NCBI GenBank assembly: GCA_965199685.1
Contig: OZ241323.1
Coordinates: 1,054,001 to 1,118,000 of the forward strand
DNA: 64,000 nucleotides
Reading direction: 5' to 3'
Source of the DNA: SP5GCR1 sp965199685
GTDB lineage: Bacteria; Pseudomonadota; Gammaproteobacteria; Poriferisulfidales; Oxydemutatoraceae
The position numbers and the translations under genes are program-made. The notes beneath the pieces are model-generated. The model saw only the letters and a list, made by a program, of their open reading frames with translations, was not told where the DNA came from and ran no database searches. Position 1 is the first letter of the stretch, and every line of letters begins with the position of its first letter. Shown here one piece after another: positions 21,801 through 36,800 of this stretch.

Positions 21801-24800
21801 TTGCCAAGGATATCGGTTGCCGTAGTGTACCTAACTATCGGATAGTGTTCTGAGCTACCGAAATCCCAATCGTCTATACTCCAATTTGCATAGATTCCGG
21901 TTGCAGCATTTTCGTTGGTCGGCATTTTCAATTCAATACTAGTCTTGGCTTCGGTATTGGTCGTAATACCACTATTGACCGTGCTATCCCAATAGCTAGA
22001 TTCAACCATACCGGTTGACCCGGCAGCAACCAGGCCGCCTGCTGTGCCGCCACCTTTGGTAATAAGCCCGTATGTATAACTGTTCCTTATTAATCCTGTG
22101 TTACCAGCTACTAAACCACCAGCACGATTTCGTGTACCGTCCCGCGTACAGCCTGCAGATCTGCTTACCATACCCGACGCATAGCTATTGATGATTTCAC
22201 TACCTGTGAAATTCTCGGCAACCAAGCCACCTACATCGCAGGCACCACTCACATCACCTGCCGCATAGCTATTTCTAATCTTACCCTTGTTGTTGCCAAC
22301 CAAACCGCCAACCAATAGCGTATTGGTAGATGTCGTCATCACATTCGCATAGCTATTGACAATAATGCCAGTCGCAGAGTCATCGCTATCGTTAAGCGCA
22401 ACTAATCCGCCTAGGCTATGTTGATCTCCAGCAACTCTCCCTTGCACATAGCTATTGACGATAGCACCCTTGTTTTGCGCAACCAAGCTACCTACATAGC
22501 CGCTGCCTTCAATATCAACATCCGATATACCAACATTCTCTATCCTGGCATCTCCCGACAGTGCCGCAAATAGTCCGATATACGCATCATCAATCGTATC
22601 TCTATTTATCTGTAAATTAGAAATCTTATAATTGTTGCCGTTGAATGTAGTTGCAAACGGGTCATCGCTGCTTCCTATAGGTAGCCAACCGGTATCCGCA
22701 TCATCCATAGAGTCATCCACCGTCCACTTACCTCTGTTTGATATCGCATCAATATAGCTACCGTCTGCATCAAAATCCAAATCTCTTAATAGCTCGTAGC
22801 CGATACAGGTATTGCCAGGACAACCCAAAGTGATTTTATCTGCAGTAATATTGTCCGATCCAGGATTTATTCCATAACCACTACCATCCGCTTGATAGCG
22901 CAATGCATTCAGATCTTCTAGATAATAAATATCTATCAAGCCGTTGCTGTTGCCGTCTACATCTATAGGAAACGGACCTATGGTATATTCGTTGCCATAC
23001 CCTTGTCCATCGATATGGTTCACTGTCACGCGATAGCGGATTGTACTAGGAGAGTTAGGCGGTATTATGGCAATAGAACTGGTAGAGGCGTTTGTCCAGT
23101 CCATATCAACTTTATCTCGCTTCTGCCATTGATATATAAATGTTCCAGTACCATCTGGATCACTCACATTAGAAGTGATGCTCAATGAATTGGCACTAAC
23201 ATTCAATTCCAGTTGTGGTTCCCCATTATTGATTTTGTTGACTGTCAGTGTAATGCTTTTCGTCGCTATGTTGCGACCGTTGTTTACCGATACAGCATAA
23301 GTGAAGTTCTGTGATGCCACTTCATCTTTAATCAAATCTGTAAGAATTTGAATACTTATGGCGGCTGCGTCTCCCGACCCTCGGACTAGTTCGGTTTCGT
23401 CTTGTGACCACGAATAGTCATAAAAGGCATTATCGCCGCCAACCTGTGCAGTGATAGTGTCTCCTTCATTCACCGGATCGCCAGGATGGGTAATATCAAC
23501 CGTTATATCGTTATCCGGAATCGTTCTGTTCACGATAAGGTTATAAGTCGTAGGTTCGGTATCCATAACCACCACCGTTAGACTCACCGGCACATCTCCA
23601 CGAGGCAACGATATCTCTGCGCTTATGTCGCCACTACGCCTGTTGATAAAATAGTCGGTGCCGAGCGTATCCCCTGTCGTAACAATTGAAATAGGCGCAG
23701 TATCATTGATAGTGTATGGTCTTAATTGAATCTTGGTAGTATACGAAATCGTCACACTATAGTCAGAAACTAATGATGAAAAAGGTTGGTCGATAAATAT
23801 ATTATCATTATCTTGCTCCTCGCCGTCTATCACGAAAAATAAAGCACTTAATCCTGCGTTGCGACCAGGTTGACCGAATAGCAAGGTACCGCAGCGCGGC
23901 AACACCGTATCAGAATCTGTATCACAAGCATCGCTATCGCTCTCGTTATAACGCAATGCAGGATAACTTGTCATATTACCGAAATCCCAATCGGCAATGC
24001 TCCAATCCTCATAAATACCGCTGGCATCAGTTGGTGATTGGAGTTCTGCCGTCATCTTACTGGTGACAACGTTAGGGCCTCGGCTGTTGACAGTCCTATC
24101 CCAATAACTATCGGCAACATTAGAACCAGGTGTGTTGCTACCAATCATGCCTATACCACTTTCGGAAGGTTCACCCGCTGCATAGCTATTGGTTACATGC
24201 GAATTATTATTAAAACCGATCAGGACACCTCTATTAACTGGGATTCTACAGTTCCCGCTCGCAATGTTTAAGTCAACCATCGCATAGCTGTTTTCAATCG
24301 TACTAATTTCATTCGCACGGCTACCCTGCCTAGTAAATTGACTGCCGACCAAGCCGCCCAATCGGCAATAACTACTCACATTACCCACCGCATAGCTGTT
24401 ATGGACCGTGGCACCGTTTACGGTTCCTCCGACTAAGCCACCCACGGTATGTGAGTTGGCAGTAACAATTGATTTAGCTCGTACCTCGCCATGTACGAAA
24501 CTATAAGCGATGTTGCCGATATTGCCATCACTACCGTCATTTCTACCTACCAAACCACCTATTAGACTGGGGTGTGTCACACTATTGCCAATTCCTTCTA
24601 CATCGGCATTGATTACACCACTGTTCAATATCGTACCTTCGTTGGTGCCGGCAAGACTGCCGGTGTCTTGTAGCGCGGTTAACATTGAACTTCTAATCGT
24701 AGCATCCCTTAAAATAAGATTTTGAACCCTACCGTTCACATCTATAACACCAAATAAACCGATATCACTCTCGCTGCCATTGTTAATTTGCAAATTGGCT

Positions 24801-27800
24801 ATCGCATAACCGTTGCCTTCAAATTCTGTGTTCAATCTGCTAGGCAGCCAACCGGTATCCGCCGTATTGGTGAAGTCTGCCACCGTCCACTCGTTTTTAT
24901 TATGCATCGCATTTATATAGCTTTGTGCCATAGTGAAATCTAAATCTCTACGCAGCTCGTATCCCAAACAGGTTTCTGTATCATTCATTATTTGGCAACC
25001 TCGAGTGATTCGGACTGCTACACTGCTCGCGGTATAACCGGTGCCGTCGGCCTGATAACGCACCGCATCCAAATCTTCCAAATAGTAGATATCTATCAAA
25101 CCATCATCGTCGTCGTCTATGTCAGCTCTATAAGGACCTAAGGTGTGAGCAGAAGTATAGCCTTGCATATCGGTGTAGCTTATTCGTACACGATAGCGAG
25201 AACTACTTGCGTCTTGTGGTGGTACTGCATAGCTGTTGGACATAATCGAAGTCGACACCCAATCCTCACCGTCTATGCTACGCAATTCCCAAGCGTAGTC
25301 GGCTACACCATCACCGTCAGGGTCGCTTGCCACCGTCTCTGTGCTTATCGTCGATGTAGTCACCACTGCGGTAAAGCTCGGATCACCGTTATCAACCTTC
25401 ATCACGGTAATGGTCTCAATGGTACTATCCATCGAAAAACCATCGGTGACAGTCAGCCTAATTACAGCATCCTGACTCGATACGTCGCCGGATACAAAAT
25501 CCGCAGGGATACTGAAACTTAGAGTGGCACTCGTGATTTGCGACTCAGATACACCTGCTAGCAAAGAAGCCGGCTCTGCAGTCCATTGGTAATAATAATT
25601 ACTGCTTATGCCACCCTCAATCGTCGCATTTATGTTAATTGTGTCTCCTTCTCTCATCGTATCACGATCACTGCTTATATCGGTCACTTCTATCTGAGTT
25701 GCAATATTATTCACGACAAAGCGATAAACAGCCATAGCAGGTTCCTCAGAGTCTTCTGTGACAACGACTGACACAGTTGTCTCTCCTAGCGAGATAGAAA
25801 TCGGTTCACTCAAATCACCACTATGCTTGCCGACAAAATAATTGGTGACGGTCTCGTCTTCTGCTTTAGTGATTGAAATCGCCGCAGTGTTATTGATAGT
25901 GTATGGTCTTAGTTGAAGCTCAACGGCATTGGGAATTGTCACATCATAGTCAAACACTAAAGATGAAAAAGGTTGGTTGCCGAATATCTCGGCATTATCA
26001 TGCTCTTCGCCGTTTATCACGAAAAATAAAGTGCTCAACCCTCCGTCGCGGTCAGGTTGACCGAATAGCAAGGTACCGCAGTGCGGTAACGCGGTACCAG
26101 GATCTGTATCACAGGCTTGACTATCATCTTCGTTATAGCGCAATGCAGGATAACTCGTTGTATTACCAAAATCCCAATCGGCAGTGCTCCAATTCTCGTA
26201 AATATCGCTAGCATCAGTTAGTGATTGTAGTTCTGTCGTTGTTTTGCCGGTAACAATGTCAGGGCCTGTGTTATTGACTTCCTTATCCCAATAACTGGCG
26301 GTGATGTTAGAATTAGCAGCACTGTCACCAATCATCCCCACATTATTTATAAAAGACTTACCTGCTGCATAACTATTCACTACATCGGAGTTATTATTAA
26401 AACCAATCAGAACGCCTCTATCTATAAGGTTTGCGATTCTACAAGCCCCGGATACATACCGCAAATTGACAACCGCATAGCTGTTTTCAATCGTACTAAT
26501 GTCATCTGGATTGTTGCGATTGGTAGTAACTTGATTGCCAACCAGGCCGCCTAACCGGCAATAGCCATGCACTTGCCCCACCGCATAGCTGTTATGAATT
26601 TCGGCTCCGTTTAAGTTTCCTCCAACCAAACCACCAATACTATGACCGTCAGAGGCATGAACTGGTCTGGCTCGTACCTCACTGTGTGCAAAACTATAGC
26701 GAATATTGCCGATACCATCACTACCATCATTTCTACCTACCAAACCACCTATTAGATTGAGGAATGGCTCAGTGCTACCAACTCCTACTATGTTGGCATT
26801 GATTACACCGCTGTTCAGTATCGTGCCACTATTCGTACCGGCAAGACCACCGGTATGTTGTGTAGCTGTATTTGAAGCTCTAATCATAGTATCTCTCAAA
26901 ATCAGATTTTGCACCGTCCCATCTGCGCTTATACTAGCGAATAAGCCTATATTATTTTGGATGCGATTGTTTATTTGCAAATTGTCTATCGCATACCCAT
27001 TCCCTTCAAATAATGTGCTTAATCCGCTAGGCAGCCAACCGGTATCCGAACTGGTCCTGAAATCATCAACCATCCACTCACTTCTTTTTGACATTACATC
27101 TACATAGCTTTGGGTAGTCATAAAATCCAAATCTCTTAATAGCTCGTAGCCGACACAGGTACTGTTAAAACAACCTGAGGTGATTTTGTTTGCTATATTA
27201 GCCAAACCATAACCGCTACCATCCACTTGATAGCGTAACGCATTCAAATCCTCTAGATAGTAAATATCTATCAAGCCATTGTTGTTGCCGTCCACATCTA
27301 TAGGGAATGGATCTATGATATATTCGTTGCTATACCTTTGTCCATCGGTATGATTGATTATCACGCGATAGCGGATTGTACTAGGAGAATTAGGCGATAT
27401 TGTGACAATAGAGCTGGTAGAGACATTTGTCCAGTCCATATCAATTTTATCTCGCTTCTGCCATCGATACTTAAATGTACCGGCACCATCCGGATCACTC
27501 ATATTAGAAGTGATGCTCAATGTAGTAGGGTTGACATTCAATTCCAGTTGCGGTTCCCCGTTGTTGCGCTTAGTGACTATCAGCATCAATTCTGCAGGGG
27601 TGGTACTAAAACCATCGTTGACCGTTATCGTATAGACGATACTCTGTGTCGTCTTGTCGGCTGCCACAAAGTTCGGAGGTGTCATAACCGTAAAAGATGC
27701 AGTCGTGCCTTGTCTTCGGCCAATCTCCATATTTCCCAGTTGCAGTAAATAATCATAATTTCCACTGCCGTTGGCACTCTCAACATTTATGGTAACAGAA

Positions 27801-30800
27801 TCTCCTTCAGCTACAGTACTGCCGGTTACCGGCATACTATCGAGACTAATAATTTCAACTGGATCCTCGGGAGTTACCCTTATATTCAAAGTATAAGTGA
27901 TGCCATCTACCGTAATCGTTAGTTCTTCGGTTATGATCTCTTGTAGCGGAATGTTATTGCTTAACTCACCGCTAGTCTTGTCAGCAAAATAATCGGTGGA
28001 GGTTTCTCCGGCTTTGACGATTGAAATCATTGCGCTGTTATCAACAGCGTACGGTCTTAATTGAATCGTGGTGGTATAAGGAATCGTCACACTATAGTCA
28101 GACACTAATGACGAAAAAGGTTGGTCGATAAATATATTGTCATTATCTTGCTCTTCGCCGTTTATCACGAAAAATAAAGCACTCAATCCTGCGTCGCGAC
28201 CAGGTTGACCGAATAGCAAGGTACCGCAGCGCGGCAACACCGTGCCAGAATCTGTATCACAGGCTTGACTATCATTCTCGTTATAACGCAATGCAGGATA
28301 ACTCATTGTATTACCGAAATCCCAATCGGCGATGCTCCAATTCTCATAAATACCGCTGGCATCAATTGGCGATTGGAGTTCTGCCGTCGTCTTGCCGGTG
28401 ACAATGTCAGGGCCTGTGCTGTTGACAGTCCTATCCCAATAACTGTCGGTGGCAGTGTGATTAAGCATACTATCACCAATCATGCCTATACCATTTATAA
28501 AGGATTGACCTGCTGCATAGCTATTGACTACATGCGAATTATTATCAAAGCCGACTAGCACACCTCTATCAGCCGTGATTCTACAGCTCCCGCTCGCAAT
28601 GCCCAAGTTGACAATCGCATAGCTGTTTTCAATTGTACTAATTTCATTCGCACGGCTACCTTCCCTAGTAAATTGACTGCCGACCAAGCCACCTAATCGG
28701 CAATAACTACTCACACTACCCAACGCATAGCTGTTATGGACTCTGGCGCCGCTTACAGTTCCTCCGACTAAGCCACCCACGGTATGTGAGTTGGTGATAG
28801 CAGTTGGTTGGGCTCGTACCTCGCCGTGTACGAAACTATAACCAATGTTGCCAACCCTATCACCACTACCATCATTTCTACCTACCAAACCACCTATTAG
28901 ACTGGGGAATGTCACACTATTGCCAACTCCTTCTACATCGGCATTGATTACACCACTGTTTAATATCGTACCTTCGTTGGTGCCGGCAAGACTACCGGTA
29001 TCTTGTAACACAGTTAACCTTGAACTTCTAATCGTAGCGTTCCTCAAGATGAGATTTTGAACTTTGCCGCGCACACCTATAACACCGAATAAGCCTACAT
29101 CACTTTGAGTGCCATTGTTAATTTGCAAATTGGCTATCGTATAACCATTCCCTTCAAATTCTGTGTTCAATCCGCTGGGCGGCCAACCGGTATCCGCCGT
29201 ATTGGTGAAGTCTGCTACCGTCCATCTGTCTTTATTAAGCATTGCATTTATATAGCTTTGTGCCATAGTGAAATCTAAATCTCTACGCAACTCGTATCCC
29301 GAACAAATTTCTGTGTTATCGGCCGACAAGCAACCTCGGGTGATTCTCACTGCTACACTGCTCGTGGTATAACCACTGCCGTCAGCCTGATAACGCATCG
29401 CATTCAAATCTTCCAAATAGTAGATATCTATCAAACCATCGTCATCGTCGTCTATGTCAGCTCTATATGGACCGAATACACGGTTAAAATTATAGCCTTG
29501 CATGTCGGTATAGCTTATTCGCACACGATAGCGAGAACTACCTGCATCTTGTGGTGATACCGTATAGCTGTTAGAGACGATCGAGGTCGAAACCCAATCC
29601 TCATCGTCTATGTTGCGCAATTCCCAAGCATAGCTGGCTACACCATCGCCGTCGGGGTCGCTTGCCACCGTCTCTATACTTATCGTCGATGTAGTCACCA
29701 CCGTTGCAAAGCTCTGATGACCATTGTTAGCCTTTATCACGGTAATAGCCTTGTTGGTACTATCCATCGAAAGACCATCGGCGACAGTCACTTTGATTAA
29801 GGCATCCCGCCTTGACGCGTTGCGGGATACAAAATTCACAGGGATACTAAAACTTAGAGTGGGACTCGTGATCTGCGACTCAGATGCACCTGCTAGCAAA
29901 GAAGCCGGTTCTGAAGTCCATTGATAATCATAATTACTCCTTAAACCACCTGCAATCGTTGCATTTACGACAATCTTCTCTCCCTCTTCTACCGCATCAC
30001 GATCACTGCTTATATCGGTTATCTCTATCGGCGTTGCATTGTTGTTGATGACAAAGCGATAAACAACCATATCAGGTTCCTCGGAGTCTTCTGTGACGCG
30101 GATTGCCACAGTTGTCCTTCCTACCAAAATAGAAATCGGCTCACTCAATTCCCCACTGTGCTTGTCGGCAAAATAATCAGTGACGGCTTCATCCTCTGCT
30201 TTAGTAATTGAAATAATCTCACCTTTAGGATTAATACCATGAGGCAATAACTGAATCGAAGTCTTATTGATTATAGTTATCGTGTAATCGAATACTGAAA
30301 GAGAGAATGGCTTGTCAAGTACCGTTCCATCCAAAGGTTTACCATCGGCATAGAAAAACACATGGCTCAGTCCTATATCTCCCTGATCTAGTAATATACC
30401 ACCGCACAGCGGTAGGACAGTATCGGGGTTGGTATCGCACGCTGGTTTGCCAAGGATATCGGTTGCTGTAGTGTATCTAATTATCGGATAATGTATTGAA
30501 GTACCGAAATCCCAATCGGCAACACTCCAGTTGTAATAAACCTGCATTGTATTTGTCCCCGGTGCAGTCGGTGTTTGTAATTGAACTTTAGTCTTAGCTT
30601 CGGTATTGGCAGTAATATCATTATTAACCGTGTTGTCCCAATAGCTGGACTCGACCGTATCAGTCATCGCATCGGCAACCAAACCACCTATCGTACCAGT
30701 ACCAGTAATACGCCCGCGTACATAACTGTTCTTTATTAATCCTTGATTATCGGCTACCAAACCACCTGCGCGATCCCGCGTACTGTCCTCCGTACAGCTT

Positions 30801-33800
30801 CCAGACCTGCTTACTGCACCTGAGGCATAGCTGTTGATGATTTCACCACCTATCAAATTCTCAGCAACCAAACCACCCACATCGCAAACACCACTCACAT
30901 CACCTGCAGCATAGCTATTCCTGATTTTAGCTCTGTTGTTCCCGACTAGACCCCCCACCGATAGCGTATTGATAGACATCGTCATTACATTCGCATAGCT
31001 ATTGACAATAATGCCAGTCGCAAAGTCGTCGCTGGCGTTAAGCGCAATTAATCCGCCTAAGCTATGCTGTGTTCCAGTAACTTTCCCTTGTGCATAGCTA
31101 TTAACGATAGCACCCTTATTCTGTGCAACCAAACTACCTACATGGCCGCGACCTTCAATTTTTACATTCAGCATGCCGACATTCTCTATTCTTGCTTTTG
31201 ATGACAGTGCCGCAAATAATCCAATATACGCGTCATCATCGGTATCTCTATTCATCTGCAAATTAGAGATCTTATAATTGTTGCCGTTGAATGTGGTAGC
31301 AAACGGTGCATCAATGCTTCCTATAGGCGACCAACCGGTATCCGAATCGGCCATAAAATCGTCCACCGTCCACTCACCTCTGTTTGACATCACATCTACA
31401 TAGCTTTGGGTAGTCGTAAAATCCAAGTCTCTTAATAGCTCGTAGCCGATGCAGGTATCGTCAAGACAACCTAAGGTGATTTTGTTTGTAGTGATATTGT
31501 CCGATTTAGGATTTATGCTATAACCGCTACCGTCTGCTTGATAACGTAGTGTATTCAGATCTTCCAAATAATAAATATCTATCAACCCATCGTTGTCGCT
31601 GTCAATATTTATAGGAAATGGACCTATGATATATTCGTTAGGATACTTTTGTCCGTCGGTATGATTCACTATCACGCGATAGCGGATTGTACTCGCAGGA
31701 GTGCCTGAAACCATATAACTATCGTTAGTAGAAATATCCATCCAGCTACTATCACCCTCATCTCGGCTTTGCCATTCATACACAAATGTACCGACACCAT
31801 CTGGATCATCTTCACTAGAAGTAATACTTAATGCAGTAGAGCTGACATTCAATTCTAGTTGCGGCTCACCGTCATCGACTTTGGTGACGATCAGCATCAA
31901 TTCTGCAGAAGTGGTACTAAAACCATCGTCAACCATTATCGTATAGACGATGCTTTGTGTCGTCTTGTCAGCTCCTACAAAGTCTGGAAGTATCACATCC
32001 GTAAAAGACGCAGTCGTGCCTCGTCCTTGACCAACCAGCATAACATTCTGTTGTAGTGAATAACTATAGTCTCCACTACCTTCGGCAATCTCAACATCTA
32101 TGGTAACAGAATCTCCTTCATCAACAATACTGCCGGCTACCGGCATACTATCAAACCTAATAATCTCAACCAGATCCTCAGGACCTACCTCTATGTTGAA
32201 AGTATAAGCGATGCCATCTACCGTAATCGTCAGTACTTCGGTTGTGAGCTCTCGCAACGGAATGTTGGCACTTAACTCACCACTGGTCTTGCCGTCAAAA
32301 TAATCGGTGCTGAGTGTATCTTCTGCTTTGACGATTGAAATCGCCGCATTACCATTGATAGCGTACGGTCTTAGTTGAAATTCTTCGGCATACGGAGTGA
32401 ACATATTATATTCAAGCACTGAGGATGAAAAAGGTTGATCGACAAATATATCGGCATTATCCTGCTCTTCGCCATCTACCACAAAAAATACAATACTCAA
32501 GCCCTTACGAATAGTTTGTTCGGGTAGTAATGCACCACAAGGTGGCAATGCTGTCTCGGCATCCACATCGCAAGCATTACTATCGCTCTCGTTATAGCGC
32601 AATGCCGGATAACTTGTTGTATTACCAAAATCCCAATCGGCACTACTCCAATTCTCATAAATACCCCTAGCATCAGTCGGCGATTGTAGTTGTGCCGTCG
32701 TCTTGCCGCTGTCTATGTCAGGGCCTCTGCTGTTGACATTCTCATCCCAGTAGCTGTCGGTGACATTGGGATCAGACATATTGCCACCGATCATGCCTAT
32801 ATCACGTATAGAAGAGCGACCTGCTGCATAGCTATTCACTACATCCGAGTTATCATTAGAACCGAGCAAAACACCTAAATTCACAGAGACTATTCCCCTA
32901 CATCCACCACCCGATAAACTCAAGTTGACAATCGCATAGCTATTTTCAATCGTGCTGATGTCGTTTGGATTATTGCGGTTCGCAGTAGATTGACCGCCGA
33001 CCAAACCACCCATCTGGCAATCACCACGCACACGACCTTCTGCATAGCTGTTATGGATTTCTGCACCATTTGTATTGAGTCCGACCAAACCACCAATGCT
33101 ATGATTGTTGACGAGACCAGATACTAATCTGACTAGTACCTCGCCGTGTACGAAACTATAACGGATGTTGCCCATACCACTACCACCGTTATTCCTACCG
33201 ACCAAGCCACCTATCGGATTGGGGTTTTCTGAGTTAGTATGACCATTTCCTTCTATGAAGGCATTGATTAAACCGCTGTTCAATATCGTGCCGTTGTTGG
33301 TACCAGCAAGACCGCCAACGCTTTGCGTGGCTATGCTCGAGCCTCTAATTTTAATGTTTGTTAGAGTCAGATTTTCAACCGTGCCGCCTCTATCTATAAT
33401 ACCGAATAAGCCGATATTCCTGTGGGTATCGTGACTAATTTGCAAATTTGCTATCGTATAACCGTTCCCTTGGAGTCGCGTGTTCAATCTACTAGGTAGC
33501 CAACCGGTATCTGTCGTATCACCAAAGTCTGCTACCGTCCATTGGTCTTTGTTACGCGTTGCATATATATAGCTTTGTGTGGTTGTGAAATCTAAATCTC
33601 TACGCAATTCGTATCCTGCACAGATTTCTGTGTTACCGGATAGTTGGCAACCTTGAGTGATTTTGCTCTCTCCATTACTGATGGTATAACCAGTGCCGTC
33701 GACCTGATAACGCACTGCATCCAAATCCTCTAAATAATAGATATCGATTAAACCGTCATCGTCGTCATCTATATCGGCTCTATAAGGACCGTCAAACGCC

Positions 33801-36800
33801 TGAGCAAAAGTATAACCTTGCATGTCGGTATAGCTTACTGCCACACGATAGCGAGAACTACTTACATTTTGTGGTGGTATCGTATAGATATTTGTTCTGC
33901 TAGAGATGCCGGGAATTATTTGCCAGATGTCACTCGTTATGCTGCGTTGTTCCCATATATAGTTAGCTATGCCGTCACCGTCAGGGTCGCTTACCACCGT
34001 CTTTATACTTATCATCGATGTAGTCACCATCGCTTCAAAGCTCGGGGCACCGTTGTCAACTTTCATCACGGTAATAGTTTCTGTGGCACTACTCATCGAA
34101 AGACCATCGGTGACGGTTAGTTTGATTACAGCATCCTGACTCGATATATTGCGGGATACAAAATCCAGAGGAATACTAAAATTTAAAGTAGAGCTCGTGA
34201 TTCGCGACTCAGACACACCAGCCAGCAAAGAAGATGGCACCGAAGTCCATCGGTAATTATAATTACTGCTTAAGCCGCCTTCAATTGTTGCATTTACACT
34301 GATTGAGTTTCCTTCATCTACCGTATCACTATCACTGCTTATATTGATCACTTCTACCGGAGAAGGTCTACTAATTACACTAACACTATAGATGATCGGA
34401 TCACCATCATCAAAGTCGTCTCTGACGGCGATTGTCACAGTTGTCTCTCCTACTGAGATAGAAATCGGTTCACTCAACTCACCACTGTGCTTGTCTGAAA
34501 AATAATTGATGGGAGGCTCGTCCTCTGCTTTGGTGATTGATATAACTTCGCCATTAGGATTAATACCATAAGGCAATAACCGAATTGAGTCTCCTTCCGT
34601 TATGTTTATCGTGTAGTCGGAGAATACTGAAAAAGAAAAAGGTGGATCCAGTGCTAATTCATGCAAAGGATTTTCATCAATAAAGAATATCATATCGCTC
34701 AGTCCTTTATCTCTCTGACCTAGCAATATACCACCACACGGTGATAGTGCGGTATCAGGCTTGGCATCACACGCTGGTTTGCCAAGGATATCAGTTGCCA
34801 TAGTGTATCTAATTATCGGATAATCTGCTGCAGTACCGAAATCCCAATTGGCAACACTCCAGTTGTAATAAACCTGCATTGTATTTGTCCCTGGTGCAGT
34901 CGGTGTTTGCAATTCAACTTTAGTCTTGGCTTCGGTATTAGCAGTAATATCATTATTAACCGTGTTGTCCCAATAACTGGATTCAACCGTGCCGGTTGCT
35001 CCGATAGCAACCAAACCACCTGCCATACCATCACCTTCATTAATAAGACCATATGCATAACTATTCCTTATTAATCCTGCGTTATTGGCTACTAAACCGC
35101 CAGCACGATCTCGTGTAGCGTCACCTACACAGTCTCCAGACCTGCTTACTGTACTCGACGCATAGCTATTGATGATTTCACCGCCTATGAAATTCTCAGA
35201 AACCAAACCGCCTACATCGCAAACACCGCTCACATCACCTGCCGCATAGCTATTTCTAATTTTAGCTCTGTTATTGCCGACCAAACCACCTACCGATAGC
35301 GTACTGGTAGATGTCGTCATCACATTCGCATAGCTGTTGACGATAATGCCAGTCGCAGAATCATCACTATCATTGAGCGCAACTAATCCGCCCAAACTAT
35401 GCTGTGTTCCAGTAACTTTTCCCTGTGCATAGCTATTGACGATGGCACCTTTGTTTTGTGCAACCAGACTACCTACATAACCTCTGCCTTCAATTTCTAT
35501 ATCCGATACGCCGACATTCTCTACCCTTGCGTTTGATGACAGTGCTGCAAATAACCCGATATACGCGTCATCAATCGTATCTCTGTTTATTTGCAAATTA
35601 GAAATTTTATAGTTGTTGCCGTTGAATGTGGTAGCAAACGGTGCATCGCTGCTTCCTACAGGCAACCAACCAATATCCAAACTAGTGCTAAAATCATCCA
35701 CCGTCCATTCATCTCTATTTGACATCACATCTACATAGCTTTGAGTAGCCGTGAAATCCAAATCTCTTAACAGCTCGTAGCCAATGCAGGTATTGTCAGA
35801 ACAACCTGAGGTGATTTTGTTTGTAGTGATATTATCCGATTTAGGGTTTATTCCATAGCCGCTACCGTCCATTTGATAGCGCAACACATTCAGATCTTCC
35901 AAATAATAAATGTCTATCAAACCGTCGTCGTCTTCATCTATGTCAGCAGGAAACAGACCTGTCGTATATTCATTTCTATAATCTTGTCCATCGATATGAT
36001 TCACTATTACGCGATAACGGATAGTATTAGAAGCAGTACTCGACACCGCATAGCGATTAGTATCAGAAATATCCATCCAGCTACTATCACCTTCATCTCG
36101 GCTTTGCCATTCATACATGAATGTACCGGCACCATCTGGATCATCTTCACTAGAAGTGATGCTCAATGCAGTAGGACTGACATTCAATTCTAGTTGCGGT
36201 TCGCCGTTATCAATTTTAGTGACGATAAATACAAGTTTGGTGGAAGTAGTGCTAAAACCATCATCAGCCGTTATCGTATAGACGATGCTCTGTGTTGTCT
36301 TGTCGGCTGCCACAGAGTCTGAAGGCATCACAACCGTAAAGGATGCAGTTGTAGCTCGTCTTTGGCTAACCTCTATATCCCCTGGTTGTATAAAATAACC
36401 ATAATTTCCACTGCCCTTGGCACTCTCAATATTTATGGTAATAGAATCTCCTTCATCTACGCTACTGTCAGCTATCGGCATACTATCAACATTAATAATT
36501 TCAAGGAGATTCTCGGGAGTTACCTCTATGTTCAAAGCATAAGCGATGCTATCTACCGTAATCGTTAGTTCTTCGGTTATGATCTCTTGTAGCGGGATGT
36601 TGTCGCTTAACTCACCACTAGTCTTACCGTCAAAATAATCAATGCCGGGCGCATCTCCTGCTTTGACGATTGAGATCACCGCAGTGCTATTGATAGCATA
36701 AGGTCTCAATTGAATCCTCGGAGTATTTGGAAGTATCACATCGTAGTCAAACACTAAAGATGAAAAAGGCTGGCTGGTAAATATATTGTTGTTATCCTGC

